DNA of 64,000 bases, from positions 868,001-932,000 of the forward strand of contig JBLDXI010000017.1 in the NCBI GenBank assembly GCA_047495785.1. Direction: 5' to 3'. Each line of letters opens with the position of its first letter. Position 1 is the stretch's first letter. The notes under the pieces are model-generated. The model saw nothing but the letters and a program-made list of their open reading frames with translations. It was not told the DNA's origin and did not search any database. The DNA comes from Lepidodermella squamata (lineage: Eukaryota > Gastrotricha). Shown here one piece after another: positions 23,081 to 35,155 of this stretch. The translations under genes were made by a program, and so were the position numbers.

Positions 23081-23663
23081 TCTGAAACCGCGGCCGCCGA
23101 TTTACTGTTTAATCCAAAACTGTTTATTTTCGTTTATTAGGTTCACAAATATTATCATGTTTATCGATTCTCGGTGCAGAGACCGGGATCTTCGAGCGAG
23201 GGAGCTGCTGCCTTAACAGTTTTTTCGACTTGAAATGATGTGAAATGATGCCCTGAAAAGGTCAGAATATGCGGCTGCATATTATGAAGAGAGAGAAAAG
23301 TGTTCAATTGATCGAGTCGATTTAACGCGGAAATCATTGCACCCGTAGTTTGAAGATCCCGGTCGATAAAAAAATCATTGAGCTGTAATATCAAAGCAAA
23401 ATTATCCGGTATTAACCATGCGCAAAAATCTTTCACAAAACCAAGAAAAAAATGACGCAATATATATTTTTGAGTGATATGTGATGAAAATATACCTGTC
23501 TAATCTGTTTTCTTGAGATGATCCGCTTTTCAGGCGGCTCAACTATATCTGTTATTGGACAAAAAAATGAACCTCTGAAGAGACAATATATATCTGAATA
23601 AATCACGGACAATTTTTGTAATTTTCCGATTTTTTGCCGAATTTTTTCGTAGGGTTTTTTCGG
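23081..23663. other. Intergenic between the C7orf25 and POP7 homologues
   Basis: 3' untranslated and spacer DNA with no supported gene. An interrupted repeat of GACCGGGATCTTC-like sequence occurs near 23,180 and, inverted, near 23,350. Confidence 0.4.
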
Positions 23664-24050
23664 ATGTCTGAGGTGACCACTGGGGTTAATTCGGTTTCCC
23701 GCGTGAAAAGACCGCCGCCCAAGCCGACAGCCTCGCGGACTAAGTACGACGTATACGTGACGAACGGCCAGGGGGTTGGCGCTCTATTCGAACGGTGCCG
23801 AAAATTGCTGGTCGACGAAGACTACCCTGTGTTGTTTTTGCACGGCCTAGGCCCGGCTTGTCACATTGCGTTGACGCTAGCGTTAAAACTACAGCACCAG
23901 TGCGCGTATCTGCGACTCGCCGTTGAGACCTACACGGATACGGTCCGGTTGACTGACGAGCTGATCGACGAATTCGGCGATTTGAACACGGCCGAGGCGA
24001 AGCGGCATCGCCAGAATTCAGCTCTTCATATTATCGTTCGCAAAACTTGA
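23664..24050 (+). CDS. POP7: RNase P/MRP subunit p20 (POP7/Rpp20) homologue
   Basis: Intronless, 128 residues, close to the usual 140 of the human protein. It has the Alba-like core: KYDVYVTNGQGVGALFERCR, then VLFLHGLGPACHIALTLALKL, then LRLAVETYTDTVRLTDEL, ending NSALHIIVRK. POP7 pairs with POP6/Rpp25 and binds the P3 domain of RNase P and RNase MRP RNA in the nucleus, for tRNA 5' and rRNA processing. The first ATG after the T-rich leader is used; a longer frame upstream lacks an ATG. Its TGA stop shares its last base with the ATG of the next gene, a very tight arrangement. Confidence 0.9.
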   Translation: MSEVTTGVNSVSRVKRPPPKPTASRTKYDVYVTNGQGVGALFERCRKLLVDEDYPVLFLHGLGPACHIALTLALKLQHQCAYLRLAVETYTDTVRLTDELIDEFGDLNTAEAKRHRQNSALHIIVRKT

Positions 24051-26615
24051 TGGATGATCAGCAGCAGCAGTTGCAGCCGATCGGCCAAGTAGTGGCGGCG
24101 AAATCTGTGCTCTATTTTTGTACGATATCTAAAGGATTGGAGGATTTTACTTTGGAAATGATCAAAAACGACAAGCTTTTTCCTTGTGGTGAGGTATTTT
24201 CACGATCTTGAAAAATTATTGAATAAGTAATTATTTTCATTTTATTTGAAATATTGAATTTTGAACAAATATTTATGTGGGGGATTATTAATTTATCAAA
24301 TTAAAATTGATATAATCGAAAGACAATCGAAGCTCGAGATGGGCTGTTGTAGTTCGCCCAACTTATTTCACTCAACTGCGTGTTTATTCAAAAATTTCGC
24401 CCAGCCAATTCGTCCAAACTGAAATTAGAAGTGGAATTGAAATTAAATCATTCGCACGCGCCACTGCTGAAGTAATTTACAAAGATGGCCACCGATGCCA
24501 CCAAACAACTGGGTTTTGATTGATCTAAGCCGAGCAGAGTGATTCATCTCGTCCAGTTTTGTTCCAAAGCAATATTAATTGGAACTCGAGTAGTGCGCTG
24601 TGGCAAATTTAGCGTTTTTGTGGTCCATTTACGGATTCGAGTGGCTGAATTCTTGACCGCCAGCTTGCTGGTCCAGTTTGCTCTCAACTTAATTGATCAT
24701 GAGATGCCCGAAAAGATGGATGAGGAGTTGTCAACTTGTTGCTGATGCGATGGTGCTACGATCGACCAAGTTGTTAGTTCGCACGTCTTGGTCAGCTGCC
24801 TCGATTGCTTCAACCGGCAAAAATGGGAGGGCCATAAAACGGCGGATCCAGGCATCGAAAGTTTGAAATGCTGCGGTAGCCATTTTCTCTTAGCCATTCA
24901 ATCAAATCTTGCGTAAAATGAAAATGGAAGCCGATGATTTTCAAGTTTTTTCCGTCACGTATGTACTATCAAATTCTTCAACGCCGCAAACAGACCGGTT
25001 TCGAAGTCACAGGTCGCTTCCTCAACCAGTAAGGGCTCGTTTACATCGTAAATACCTCGCAATATAGTCTCGTAGTTTGGTGCTGACTTAGTAGTATGGA
25101 TGCTAAGCATTTGAAAGAAATGTTCTGGGGCGGGTTCGAATGTTCCATCGAAAAACCATCGCTTGGCACGAACAAGGCGTCTGAAACCATTTTTAGTTGC
25201 TAAAACTATGAAGCTTCTCTTAGCATCGCGCTTCATATCGTAAAGAAACGGTTGACCGTCGCGAGTTTTGATCAACTTTTCGATGTCGAATTTAGCAATA
25301 TTTGGATCCTTGTTTTCAGATTTAGCTAGAGTAGCTGCGATAGTGTCGAGTAGGTGATCGCGAAATTGTTGAGTGAAATAAGTTGGGTAAACGGGATACT
25401 GCCCTCAAGATTCTACGGAACATAAAATTTTTATTAAATTCGCCTAATTTTCTAAAAATTAATTAATCGTTGAAAAATTGGGAGGTCTTCTTAAAATTTC
25501 TTTCTTTCTAGCTATTTTCACCTGGGCCTGGAAAGATCCTGTTCTCAACTGAACTTGAACCTCCTGAATTCACCGGTAGGCTGAAAACTGTCGAGAGATA
25601 CGGCGCTGTTTTATTCCGCGCGAAATATGACGATTTTTATCCTTGTTCAGACTGGAAAACTGCTAGGATTTCGCATGGTATTTTTTATAGAATTTTGCCT
25701 GGTTCTATTCTCACGAGAATGTTTGATTTAATTTCAGCTGCGAAAGCTTTGCTGTCAAAAATACATTGGGCCGAGTTTTGCGAAATAATCGATAGGTCTT
25801 ACTACGTCCTTCACCCTAGAAAAGTCGCCACTTCACAGAAACGGACATTTCGCGTATCAGCCAAAGCCTCGCCGAGTCGATTCGGCCGCGGCGTCGATTG
25901 CGACCGGTTATGCCGTCAGCTGGCTTTCGACATGCAATCTCGGCTGAAATCCGATTGGAAATCAACGCCGCGCAACGCCGATGTCGAAATCTACGTTCAT
26001 TTCGGAGGTTCCGAGGCGCTGATTGGCGTTTGTTTAGCCTCGCTAGCCGACAGACCCTACCTACGCCATTTTGGGACACGATCCACCTTAGCGTTTACAA
26101 TGGCGAAATTGGCGGAAATCACCGAATTTTCCACGGTTTACGACCCTTTCTGCGGCGTTTCGGCGATATTGGCCGAAAGTATCCACCTTAATAAAAAAGC
26201 GGTTTTCCTGGGTTCGGATAGCGACGACAAGCAATTGGCGAAATCTTGTTCAAACCGCGACGTATTACCTCGATCTATTATGCTGGACCTAGTGAAAATT
26301 CCTCATAATATGAATGAAATCAAAATACCATTCCGTGATCACTGCATTGATCGGTTAATTTCCGATATTCCTCACGGCCGGCGGTTCGGCCCGAAGAAAA
26401 ATTCGTCAGATTTTTCTTGTTTTTGCGAGTCTTTCTTAGCCGACGCTCATCGCTTGCTGGTTGATGATGGCAAAATGGTTTTATTGCTATCAAAATCTGT
26501 CCTCGAGTTGTTTGACGAGATTGCAGGTTCAAAGTTCACGCGCGTAATCAAAATGCCGGTTTCTCACGGCAAATGCGAATCCTGGATTTGTGTCTTCACA
26601 AAAGCTTGTCAATAA
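24050..26615 (+). CDS. THUMP-domain methyltransferase (THUMPD2-like)
   Basis: Two exons, 24050-24193 and 25512-26615, in phase, 415 residues. It starts MDDQQQQLQ and then VLYFCTISKGLEDFTLEMI, the N-terminal signature seen in THUMPD2/THUMPD3 proteins. The C-terminal half is a Rossmann methyltransferase: FGTRSTLAFTMAKL, then the SAM-binding VYDPFCGVSAILAES, and a catalytic-type SDIPHGRRFG in place of the usual (N/D)PP(Y/F/G) motif. Family members make N2-methylguanosine on tRNA (THUMPD3) or U6 snRNA (THUMPD2). The leader motif slightly favours THUMPD2. The 1,318-bp intron carries a MULE transposase relic. The stop codon lies inside an AATAAA (26611-26616). RPB7 begins 55 bp later, so the gene probably belongs to a co-transcribed set. 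Confidence 0.8.
24955..25395 (-). pseudogene. MULE transposase fragment in intron
   Basis: A minus-strand open frame reads through DMKRDAKRSFIVLAT, then RLVRAKRWFFDGTFEPAPEHF and ends with CDFETGLFAALKNL. WFFDGTF is the first catalytic-Asp region of Mutator-like transposases and CDFE is the second-Asp motif. Only about 50 residues separate them, and the zinc-finger and C-terminal parts are missing. The piece is an internally deleted, inactive relic. It sits opposite to the host gene within the THUMPD2-like intron. It belongs to a different MULE branch from the large element at 49.8-59.5 kb. Confidence 0.7.
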
Positions 26616-26638
26616 ATTTTTTTTCGAATTTTCTTTAG
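26611..26638 (+). promoter_or_regulatory. AATAAA overlapping a stop codon, followed by acceptor
   Basis: The hexamer AATAAA contains the TAA stop of the THUMPD2-like gene. TTTTCTTTAG follows about 20 bp later, and the POLR2G-like ATG comes 33 bp after that. It could end one message and provide the spliced-leader site for the next. The interpretation is inference. Confidence 0.4.
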
Positions 26639-26670
26639 ACTGTTAATCAAATTTTACCTGGTAGCCGGGA

Positions 26671-27351
26671 ATGTTTTTCCACGTGAGTTGAAGAAAAATT
26701 TGAATTTTTAAACATAAGGAGGATTTTTTGAAATTTTCAAGGTTCAGCTTGATCATGAAGTAATGCTCCACCCTAAATATTTCGGCCCTCAGTTGCTGGA
26801 GACTGTTCGCAAAAAGTTGTTCAGCGAAGTTGAGGGTATCTGCAAGGGCAAGTATGGTTACGTAATCGCTGTTACTACCATCGACAACATTGGAGCGGGC
26901 GTCATTCAACCAGGCCAGGGCTTCGTAGTTTACCCGATCAAGTACAAGGCTATCGTATTTCGGCCGTTCAAGGAGGAGGTGCTCGATGCGGTTGTCAATC
27001 AAGTCAACAAAGTCGGCGTTTTCGCTGATATTGGTCCGACTACATGCTTCATTTCCGGGCATGTAACTTTTTTTCGAAATTTTTCAATTTTCGATTAATT
27101 TAAATTTTCACTATCAGAACATGCCCGGCCTCGAATTTCACCCTGAGGCTGCTAAGCCGTGTTACAAGTCGAAAGAAGAGGATATTGTGATCGCTGAGGG
27201 TGATCGTGTCCGAATCAAGGTCATGGGTACCCGAATCGATGCGAAGGGCATCGTAAGTTTCAAGCTATCGCAACCGAGATATACTTTGAATTTCGATATT
27301 TTTCAGTTTTCGATCGCTACTATGGCCGACGAATGTCTTGGTCCAATCTGA
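26671..27351 (+). CDS. POLR2G: RNA polymerase II subunit RPB7 (POLR2G)
   Basis: Four exons (26671-26682, 26742-27062, 27118-27252, 27307-27351), all phases agreeing, 170 residues. The first coding exon is only four codons (MFFH). The protein has the N-terminal RNP-like region ([56 protein letters not shown]) and the OB-fold half ([14 protein letters not shown], then [20 protein letters not shown], ending in MADECLGPI). RPB7 pairs with RPB4 to form the stalk of RNA polymerase II that contacts emerging RNA. Length is essentially that of the animal protein. An AATAAA lies about 100 bp past the stop. Confidence 0.96.
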
Positions 27352-27450
27352 TCTTTTTTACTTTTCACCACGCGTGATAACGTCGTCCAACTTGTCGAGT
27401 GAACACTTTTAGTCAGACACGTTTTTTGTTTCATGCGGTTTTCATTTTGC

Positions 27451-27456
27451 AATAAA
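27451..27456 (+). terminator. Polyadenylation signal of POLR2G
   Basis: AATAAA about 100 bp after the RPB7 stop and followed by T-rich sequence. This is the most likely 3' end signal for this gene. Confidence 0.55.
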
Positions 27457-28373
27457 AGAAGTCAATTTGTCGATAAAATGTCTCGTGTTTTTGCCCTTTG
27501 CCCTACTAGTCTTGAATGGAAATGGCCCATACCTATTTGCTATATCATCCCGCAAATATTCATCTTTAACCGCTCTAACAGTGATTAGGCTCGAGATAAC
27601 GAGAAATCTTCCTACCAGGTCATATGAAAATCATGTTTAGCTTTGACTTCATGTTTCCTTTCCATTTTTTCGTATTTCAAAAAGTCCGAAAATTTCACCA
27701 TCCACCACGCCAAGTTTAATTTATTCTGCCGAACAAAACTGAGAAGGCGACGTGGCGTTATACACATCATTATATCATTTTTTAAAGTCGTACATTATTT
27801 ATATTTTTTTATAAGAATTTCATAGAAGATATATAGTTGTTAGTTTGTTTCCCGTAAACACACAAACACACGAGCTGTGGTGATATAAACGGACTTGCTC
27901 ACAGATATCGCGTCAAATCGTCGTATAGTATTTTGACAAAAATCATCCGGTCGTGCCTCGTGAAATTTTACTGTTTTTTCATTTATTTACATATCGAAAA
28001 CACAGAAAGAACAAATATGGCGGCGGCGATATCAGAAATTCGAGAGAATTCATCATTTAATAACATCATCAATTTCATCATTTTTTCGAAATATTATTTA
28101 CACAAACTTTCAGGTAAGTAAATAAACACGAACAAGAAGTAGTGAAATAAGGCGGCTTCATTTCATCTGATCATTAATGTTAAAAGTACAGGAGTGCGTT
28201 TGTTGAGCCAGGGGGCACCACGAATCAACTTGAATTGTTTCCAACGAAAGCAACGAGGTGATTTTTACAAATAGATGGTTCCAAATTATATTCACTCTGT
28301 TTGCTCACTTTGCGTTGCCTTTTTTCTAGCACATCACATTTTCGATTGTCAATATTTTGTCAATTTTTCTCGC
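27457..28373. other. Intergenic between POLR2G and ZC3H14 (convergent)
   Basis: AT-rich spacer between two convergent genes. No supported coding sequence. Some short open frames near 27,640-28,120 have no domain content. Confidence 0.45.
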
Positions 28374-31280
28374 TCAATTAACAGCAGTTGCAGCAGACTG
28401 CGGCTCCGCGTTGTTGCTCCCATTTGCGGCAGCAGCAGGCGCGGAGGCTGTCGCTTGAGCAGCGGCGATTGAAGGCGCCGTCCAACGCAGTTTCGAAGCT
28501 TTACTAGCGGCAGCTCCGGCGACCATTGACGGCGGGTGCCAGAACGTGCACGTAGTCTTGTAATAACAATTCGGTCCAAATCGGCAAGGCTGTGAATTGA
28601 AACGAAAAAATTAATGAAATAAAGAACAAATAATAAAAATGAAATGTCATCCTTAAAATCTAATTTTATAGAAAATTTGAAATTAAGCGGAATTTTAGAG
28701 ATCCTTCATTAATTAGTCTTTAATTTCAGCAAATTTTACTTAAATTGAGGTTCCAATACCTAGTAATATTTTAAGCTATCTAGCCCTAAATTCTTCAGAT
28801 TTTTTGCAATTTCGAATTTGATCCATAATAATGTAACCCTATAACCCCGGGAATTTTCATTTTGGCTCCATGTGATGCGAGCCATTTTTCAAAAAAATTG
28901 GAAAACTTACTTTTGGGTGCGAAAATAAACAAAACGGATTGGTACAATTCGGGAAAAATTTGCACAAAGGAACAGAGTTGGCAGGATTTGTTGCGGCGGA
29001 AGCCGGGACAGCGGGAACAGCAGGAGCAAGAACAGCAGCCGGTGCCGCAGCTACAATAGGAGCCGCGGCAGCAGCAATCGGCGTGGAAGTTGCAGTAGGA
29101 ACGGCAGGTACAGCTGGCAAACCCGGCGCAACTGCGGCGGCTTGGGAAGCCGGCGGATTGCCGCGGTGAGTGAACGGACATTCCGGGTTCAAGCACGCCA
29201 GATCGAATTTGCAATCCGGGTGGATGTAGAGACACCGCGAGCCGAAACGGCACGCGGGAAACGTTTTGCACGGCTGAGACGGGTGCGCAAAAGCGCAAGT
29301 ATCGCCCGCCTTGCATTTCGGCCAGAAGCGGCATCGCTCGGGCGGCCGGGTAGGCGCCTCCATTTCAACGTCCGGCACAACGTCTTGCACACCAGATTCA
29401 GCCTCCATATCGTTTTGACTTTCGCGAAACGCGACTGAGTGGTTATTATGGCTGAAATCTTCCTCCATTTTCTCAACTCGAGGCCCTAAACGACTTTCAA
29501 TCGACTGATTTTGATGCCGAGGTTCGAGTCGTTCGGCGAGGGATAATTTCGGTTTTTGAGGTGGATTATTAGTGTTGAACGCTTGGGTCGATAACTGACC
29601 ACTCGCCAGCACCATTCCTAACATTTTCGCCTCGTCAACTCCCTCTAGAGTTACGATAAATTGCGGGTTATTTTTAGCAGGGGCGGTCGGAATCGCGTCT
29701 TCACTCCCTGTACCGCCGAATAATGCCTTCATCAAAACATCAGAAGACGAAACTGGCACAGTATTTTGCTTATCATTCTCGATAGTTTTCGTGCTTTTAT
29801 CCTTAGCCGCGTTTTTGTTGAAAGCCCTGACTTCCTCATCGTTTTTCGTAGTATCCTTCTCGACTTCCTCCTCCTCACTCTCGTCGTCAGATTTGCGACG
29901 CGATTCGCCGCGTTTCGATGCTTCAGCCTCGCGTTCCTCCTGTTCGATCTGTCGAAGAAGTAATTTACTCATAATCTGCTTTTTCCGAGATTCTTCGCGT
30001 TTCATCGCCGCCTGCTTCGAGCGGCTTAAGAATCCGCCGTCTGATGTCGAGACGATGTGAAGAGATTTAGCAGCTCGATCGCCCGATCTTTCGCCACCAG
30101 CACGTCGCCGCTGCCGAGACAATTCGCGATCTTCCTGGTCGGCATCATCTTCATCTGAACCGTCACGTTGAGCCGGTTTCTCATCAGCTTTGCTCGAGGC
30201 AAGGGCTGAGTTTGGTGGGACTTTTATCTCAGACTGAGGAACGCCTTCGATCGAACTTTTCGCCTCGGCAATAGCTCGCATTAGCAGCGAAGTCGTCGGT
30301 TGAAGAGCGCCAGAAACAGGAGGTCTAATTAATAAATCGATTAGTAAAATCATATTTCGAGAATAGTTCTAACTTACTTTCGTTGTGCAACTCGAACAGA
30401 GGATGAAACCGGAGCCGTTGATTCGTTTTCATCGGTATCACTGGCCGGTGAATCTCGGCCCCGTCTCAGATCGTGGCCAGACCGGCGTAGCGAACTTCGA
30501 GCGCCGCGATCGTCTGACCCTCGCTCTCTCTGACGACTCGCCAACACGGACGAAACAACTCGTTTGCTATACTCTCGGCGTGGACTCCTCGATCTAGATC
30601 TGCTATCCCTGGCGCGGCGACTAGATTGTACGGGAGAGCGAGATCGACTGCGACGAGAGAGGCGGCGAGCAGGCACTTGTTCCACAGCTCGACGTCTTGA
30701 AGTCGGTTTCGGCTGGGATGTTTCATCTTCATCAACGAAAGCGGATGATGAATCGCGTTTCTTGTGATGATGATGATGTTGAGATGCAGATGCCTTATCT
30801 TCTTCAGCAGCTTTCTCAACGCCTAAATTGTCATCTTCATCGCCTTTCACGTCGAGATCTTCTCTGAAATCTTCTGTTTCAGAGCGACTTTTCGAAGCAA
30901 GTTGTTCGGTTGATTTCCGTCGATCTTTATGCTGCTCGATAGACGTTTGTCTTTCGATTTTTTTCTGCGGTGGTTGGGCAGCAGCTTGTGATGCTTCCAA
31001 TTGCTGCAACATGTCTTGCAGCCAGCTGACAAAGCTATCTGTGTTATTGTTAAGAAACAGCTGTAGGTCTTCCACCATTTGAGCTTTGGTTTTGCGATTA
31101 GCAATCATGATCATGATGTAATCAGGAAGCTCTTCATCGATGTAGGAACCTAATTCCGATAGCTTCTCTTTAATCGACTCCTAAGATAATCGATAGGTTA
31201 TCAATTGAGTAAGCAATAACAATAAGACTTGCCTTGATCTTGCTGGTAATTTCGCTCCCGAATTCAATTGATCTACTCAT
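28374..31280 (-). CDS. ZC3H14: ZC3H14/Nab2-type poly(A) RNA-binding zinc finger protein
   Basis: Four exons on the minus strand (31280-31233, 31180-30378, 30324-28911, 28589-28374) give 826 residues. The N-terminus IEFGSEITSKIKESIKEKL and DEELPDYIMIMIANRKTKAQ is the PWI-like fold of ZC3H14. The middle is long and low complexity, with SR/RS and acidic stretches. The C-terminus holds CCCH fingers (CRFWPKCKAGDTCAFAH, CKTFPACRFGSRCLYIH, CKFDLACLNPECPFTH, CKFFPNCTNPFCLFSH, CRFGPNCYYKTTCTFWH), five visible. Ala/Pro-rich spacer separates fingers 3 and 4. Nab2 family proteins bind poly(A) in nuclear speckles and limit tail length. The first intron has a GC donor (ATCAAG then GCAAGT), supported by codon phase and by the conserved peptide across the junction. 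Confidence 0.93.
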
Positions 31281-32458
31281 TTTTTTAACTTGGCCTATAT
31301 GAAAAGTAAAGCAAACTGTAATGAAAGTTATCAGTACCGATGAGGCTATTTGAACATCAAGTAGCTTTAGGCTTCAAAAAGAAGGACCTACAAGTATGAT
31401 ACACAATTATAAAGTTCTTCATTAATTCTCGCCATTTTGAAGTTTAGGTAACCAACAGTCGGCAATTGGCGTAGCACGGGTCAAACATCTAGTTTCTGAT
31501 TTCAGACGAGAACATAAGAGACAAGGGCCAAGGCACAAGGTGAACCATACCTTCAAATGGCACTGTTGATAGTAATGCTTAAAATCATTAATAATTGATC
31601 AGATAATAATATTCTAAACCGTAAAGCGGGAGTGTTAAGTCACGCTCAAACGCGGAGAAGATGCAAGATACTCAAAGTCAGCTACCTTCGGCTGCGATCT
31701 GATCGGTTAAAATAAAATTTTCAATATATTAACACTGCTATATATTTTTACAACTGGCGCGCTGATCAGTTGTAAGCTGAAGCAGCTGTGCAATCTTTAC
31801 TGTGCAACGGAACTTCAAAACTTCCAACTTCTATTTTGAGGCATCCGCGTTGCACGCATGAACATTTTGATAACAGACAGATAGATTATAAACGGATGAA
31901 AGGTGTTGAGGCTGTTAACTCTTTTACGCAAACCCATGCCTATCACTAACAGGTTAGCCGCAGGCCGCAAGACAAGGCGGAACCTTCTGCCAACAGAAAT
32001 GATTGTTTGGCGGAGAACAAAGACTGAGCGGAGCCCATCTTTCATTTTTCGGAGCCCGATATTTGTTAAAATAGTTTCCGGAAAAATAATTTATGCCCAA
32101 TTAGAGATTTATAAAGTGTAACAAGCTAAATTCTTTGGTAATAAAAATTATTCGACATTTTTCTCAAAACAGCTGATCGCTGGGCTGCCAACTGCCAAAA
32201 CCGGCAGCTGACCGAAAACTGGGCGCTGCAGCAGTACTCGCGGGGTTATATCTTAGCCACCGCCCTAGGCGTTTTCTTTTCCCCGTGTCTATTTTGCCGA
32301 AGGTCTATGCAAAACTGTGGTTTCTGCATGTGAACTTTAGTGCTCTTGTTATGCCGCGTTGAAGTATTGGGCACATAGAAGTCGCTCTTTGGTTTCCTGC
32401 GTCAGCTGTCTGCTTTCTCTTCACATAGGCTTGAAGCTTGAAATTGTCTTTTTATAGG
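31281..32458. other. Intergenic between divergent ZC3H14 and the unnamed gene
   Basis: Shared upstream region of two divergent genes. No open frame with domain content. It ends with a T-rich acceptor (TTTTTATAG) directly before the ATG of the next gene, and probably contains both promoters. No TATA box is obvious. Confidence 0.45.
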
Positions 32459-33778
32459 ATGTGTTACTTCGAAGAACTCTTTGTTCAAGTTGACGATGAG
32501 TTCGTTTTCGTTCTAGTCATCCGCCTTCCTGAAAGACTAGCATCTTACTTGCTGTTCACAGAACCTGGAGTGGCATTGAAAAAGATTCTCAACACGGACA
32601 TGATGCGATTGATACGCGGAATTGCGGCTTCTGGTGACGATAACAGATTTATTCATTCAAAGGTTCGTTTTGCCGTTATTAATTACCAGTTTCGAATGTT
32701 TATATTGCTCTGATGATAGAATTTCATCTTTGAAGTGACCTGCCGTGAATCGCAATGGAAGAAAGTGATGCCTCAAATTCTCGTCGGGCAAAACATGTCA
32801 ACATTGATGGATAGGGATTTTATTGTTCATATTCAGCTTCGCGATGGAATCTTGCGGGAAGAACAGCTTCCTCAGAATTGCGAAACCCTTCACGCATCAA
32901 TCAACTCACCTCAAGTGCCAACTATTTTAGAGGCAGCCAGCAAAAAGATCGATCGTTCCCATTGCTTATCCTTAGCTCCTCGTATTTCTTCATCTGCTGC
33001 CTGCCAAGCTGAAGCCAACCCTAACCCGAGAGGTCCTGAGATAGAGGTTGGCGAAGAGTTTAACTTGCGACGGAAGAAGAGAACTTTCCAAGACAATTTC
33101 TCACCATCCAAAGAATCTCACGCCGCCCTCGACGCTGAAATTGACGTTGGCGAAGAATTTGAAGTAAGGCGCAAGAAGCGAACCATCTCTATCAATTCTC
33201 CTTCTGCCAGAGGAACGCCAAAGTCGAATAGTAATGAAGGGGATACTGCTCAGCAATTTGTACGGCGCTCCACTAGGCCAACCCAGCAGCCACAGTACGA
33301 AATAAATTCAACGTCTTCCAGCAGTCCAGAAACTAAAAGCTACAAAACTGCTTCAGAAAAACTAACTTCTCCGCAGAGAAGCATTGCAAGCACCAAGTCG
33401 ACATCCAAAGCAACCCCTAAGCTGTCAGGGCCGGCTTCAGCGAAACGAAAATCGGCAGCAAGTGCATCTAAATCGACTTCGAAACAGACGAGTAGGAATT
33501 CGACCCCGGCCGCTAAAAAGAGCAACGTCAGGCATATAGTCATCGATTCGGCTGAAGAATACTCAAGGTTAAATTTTTCTTTTTCGATCTGCAATTTAAT
33601 TCGCATTATTTTTTACAGTGCAAGCTCAAAACGATCATCCGAGCACCAAGTATCAGATACTGCATCGGAGGTTTCAGTCGAAATGATGCCTCAGCCGGTT
33701 ATCAAAAAAGAGCAGCCACCGCCTGGTAGCTTCAGAAATTTCATGAGTTCGTTGAATATCTTCAAATTCGGACAGTAA
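32459..33778 (+). CDS. Unrecognised basic, probably nuclear, protein
   Basis: Three exons (32459-32662, 32720-33567, 33619-33778) join in phase to 403 residues. The ATG directly follows an acceptor-like TTTTTATAG. The first 150 residues are structured-looking: strands and helices such as ELFVQVDDEFVFVLVIRLP, then NFIFEVTCRES and DFIVHIQLRDG. The remainder is disordered, rich in Ser, Thr, Lys and Arg. It carries two copies of a motif, E-x-x-VGEEF-x-x-RRKKRT (about residues 174 and 206). The C-terminus is hydrophobic (FRNFMSSLNIFKFG). I do not recognise the family. The basic clusters resemble nuclear localisation signals. The two motif copies may be a short linear motif repeated. Confidence 0.7.
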
Positions 33779-35155
33779 TCCTAACCCGTCAGTTTTGTAA
33801 CATGCGCTCAAATCGCCGAATTCTCGGTGACTAGATTTTTCCTGGTGAGAGATAAGCTTCAACCAGTCGCGATATATTTTGAATTTTTGTACAATTCACA
33901 AATTTCCAAATGCAAAGTTGCTTTCCGGATCTTATTCAAATCAACCTGGTTTTGTTTTTGTTTATAATAAGGATTTCTTAGCCAAGCTATACGAAGTGAA
34001 TTCGATTGAATAAAACATGTTTTTGAAGTTCTTCAGACTTTATAAATTTATCCGTAACCGTGTCAGGATTCCAGATGAATTTTTTTTGAAAATTCTGCGG
34101 CAGAATTCGTTTCAACATCATGAGCTAAAAAAGCCTCTGAAGTTACTGGTTACATTTTTTTCGGAATTTCGAACATTTTATGAGCCTCAGAAAAATTTCC
34201 GCGGCATTTTGCGCTTGACAAAATTGAAAATATAACGCATCAGGAGAAAAGTATTAACGGTTCACTCGGCCAGATCTCATCATCTCTATTCTGAGAAAGC
34301 CTCATTATCACGCTGAAAAATCCGGGGTTCGAAAATATTCGGAAATTGAGTTGCGGATAATAGTCCTCGGCCTTAGATTTGAATGCCATTTGCGAGAAAT
34401 TCACGATGGTTGTACCAATAATTATATAAATGTTGTGAATTTTTTTCGCTGTGCGTTTGGAGTTATCCGCTTTTTCTGCTTTACTTGCTTTTGAGCTGGA
34501 AAAGGTGCCCCAGTAAAAAACTTTTGTTTGCAGGTTCACCCTCGATTTTGCTGTTGTTTCGAGCCATGAGCTTGCGGGTGCTTTGACTTACCTTTAATTC
34601 CCACATTCGGTGCACATTTGACCCCGAATTTCTTAGGCAAGGTAAACAATAATAATATCCGAATTAACCAGCGTCACATATTGGGTTTTTTCCTCAAGTA
34701 CCTGATAACATCACACCACAAAATAACCTAGCAGACGCACGCAAACGCAGCGCTCGCATAGCGCGCGTCCTTTTTCTCGGATTTCAACAACACCGCAACT
34801 TGTCAACACCATGGGAGAACTTGCGGAGTAATATAGAACCTCGCGATACGGATCTTAACAACTGCACACGTGAATGCAATATATATTTATAAACAAAAAA
34901 TTCGCTCGTGTTTTTCTCTGTTACGGTAAACACACGGGTATGGTGTTAAAGGGCTACCTGCATATATTTAAGCGCAACTCAAAAACACATGATTTAAAAT
35001 TAGTGTTTTTGTCTCAGTTTGCGTGCAAAATCCTTAGCGAGGGCTAGTCGAGTATATAAACGCATTGCCAAACCTCGCATAACATTTTCTTACTTTTGCA
35101 CGCCGGACAATATTTCGGCTATTTTATAAGTTGCAACGTTTGTATCAAGCCAAAA
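33779..35155. other. Intergenic, upstream region of the MAM/PAN gene
   Basis: About 1.4 kb without a supported gene. It contains a purine/pyrimidine-mixed AT-rich portion and, near 34,740-34,780, a small GC-rich island (ACGCAGCGCTCGCATAGCGC). A TATATAAA at 35,053 is the best promoter candidate. Confidence 0.45.
35053..35060 (+). promoter_or_regulatory. TATA box candidate
   Basis: TATATAAA about 100 bp upstream of the ATG of a secreted-protein gene. Distance and sequence fit a core promoter. No initiator was assigned. Confidence 0.4.

Noticed and set aside
28939-29169. Ala/Gly-rich plus-strand frame inside ZC3H14
   Set aside because: Antisense to the Ala/Pro spacer between zinc fingers.
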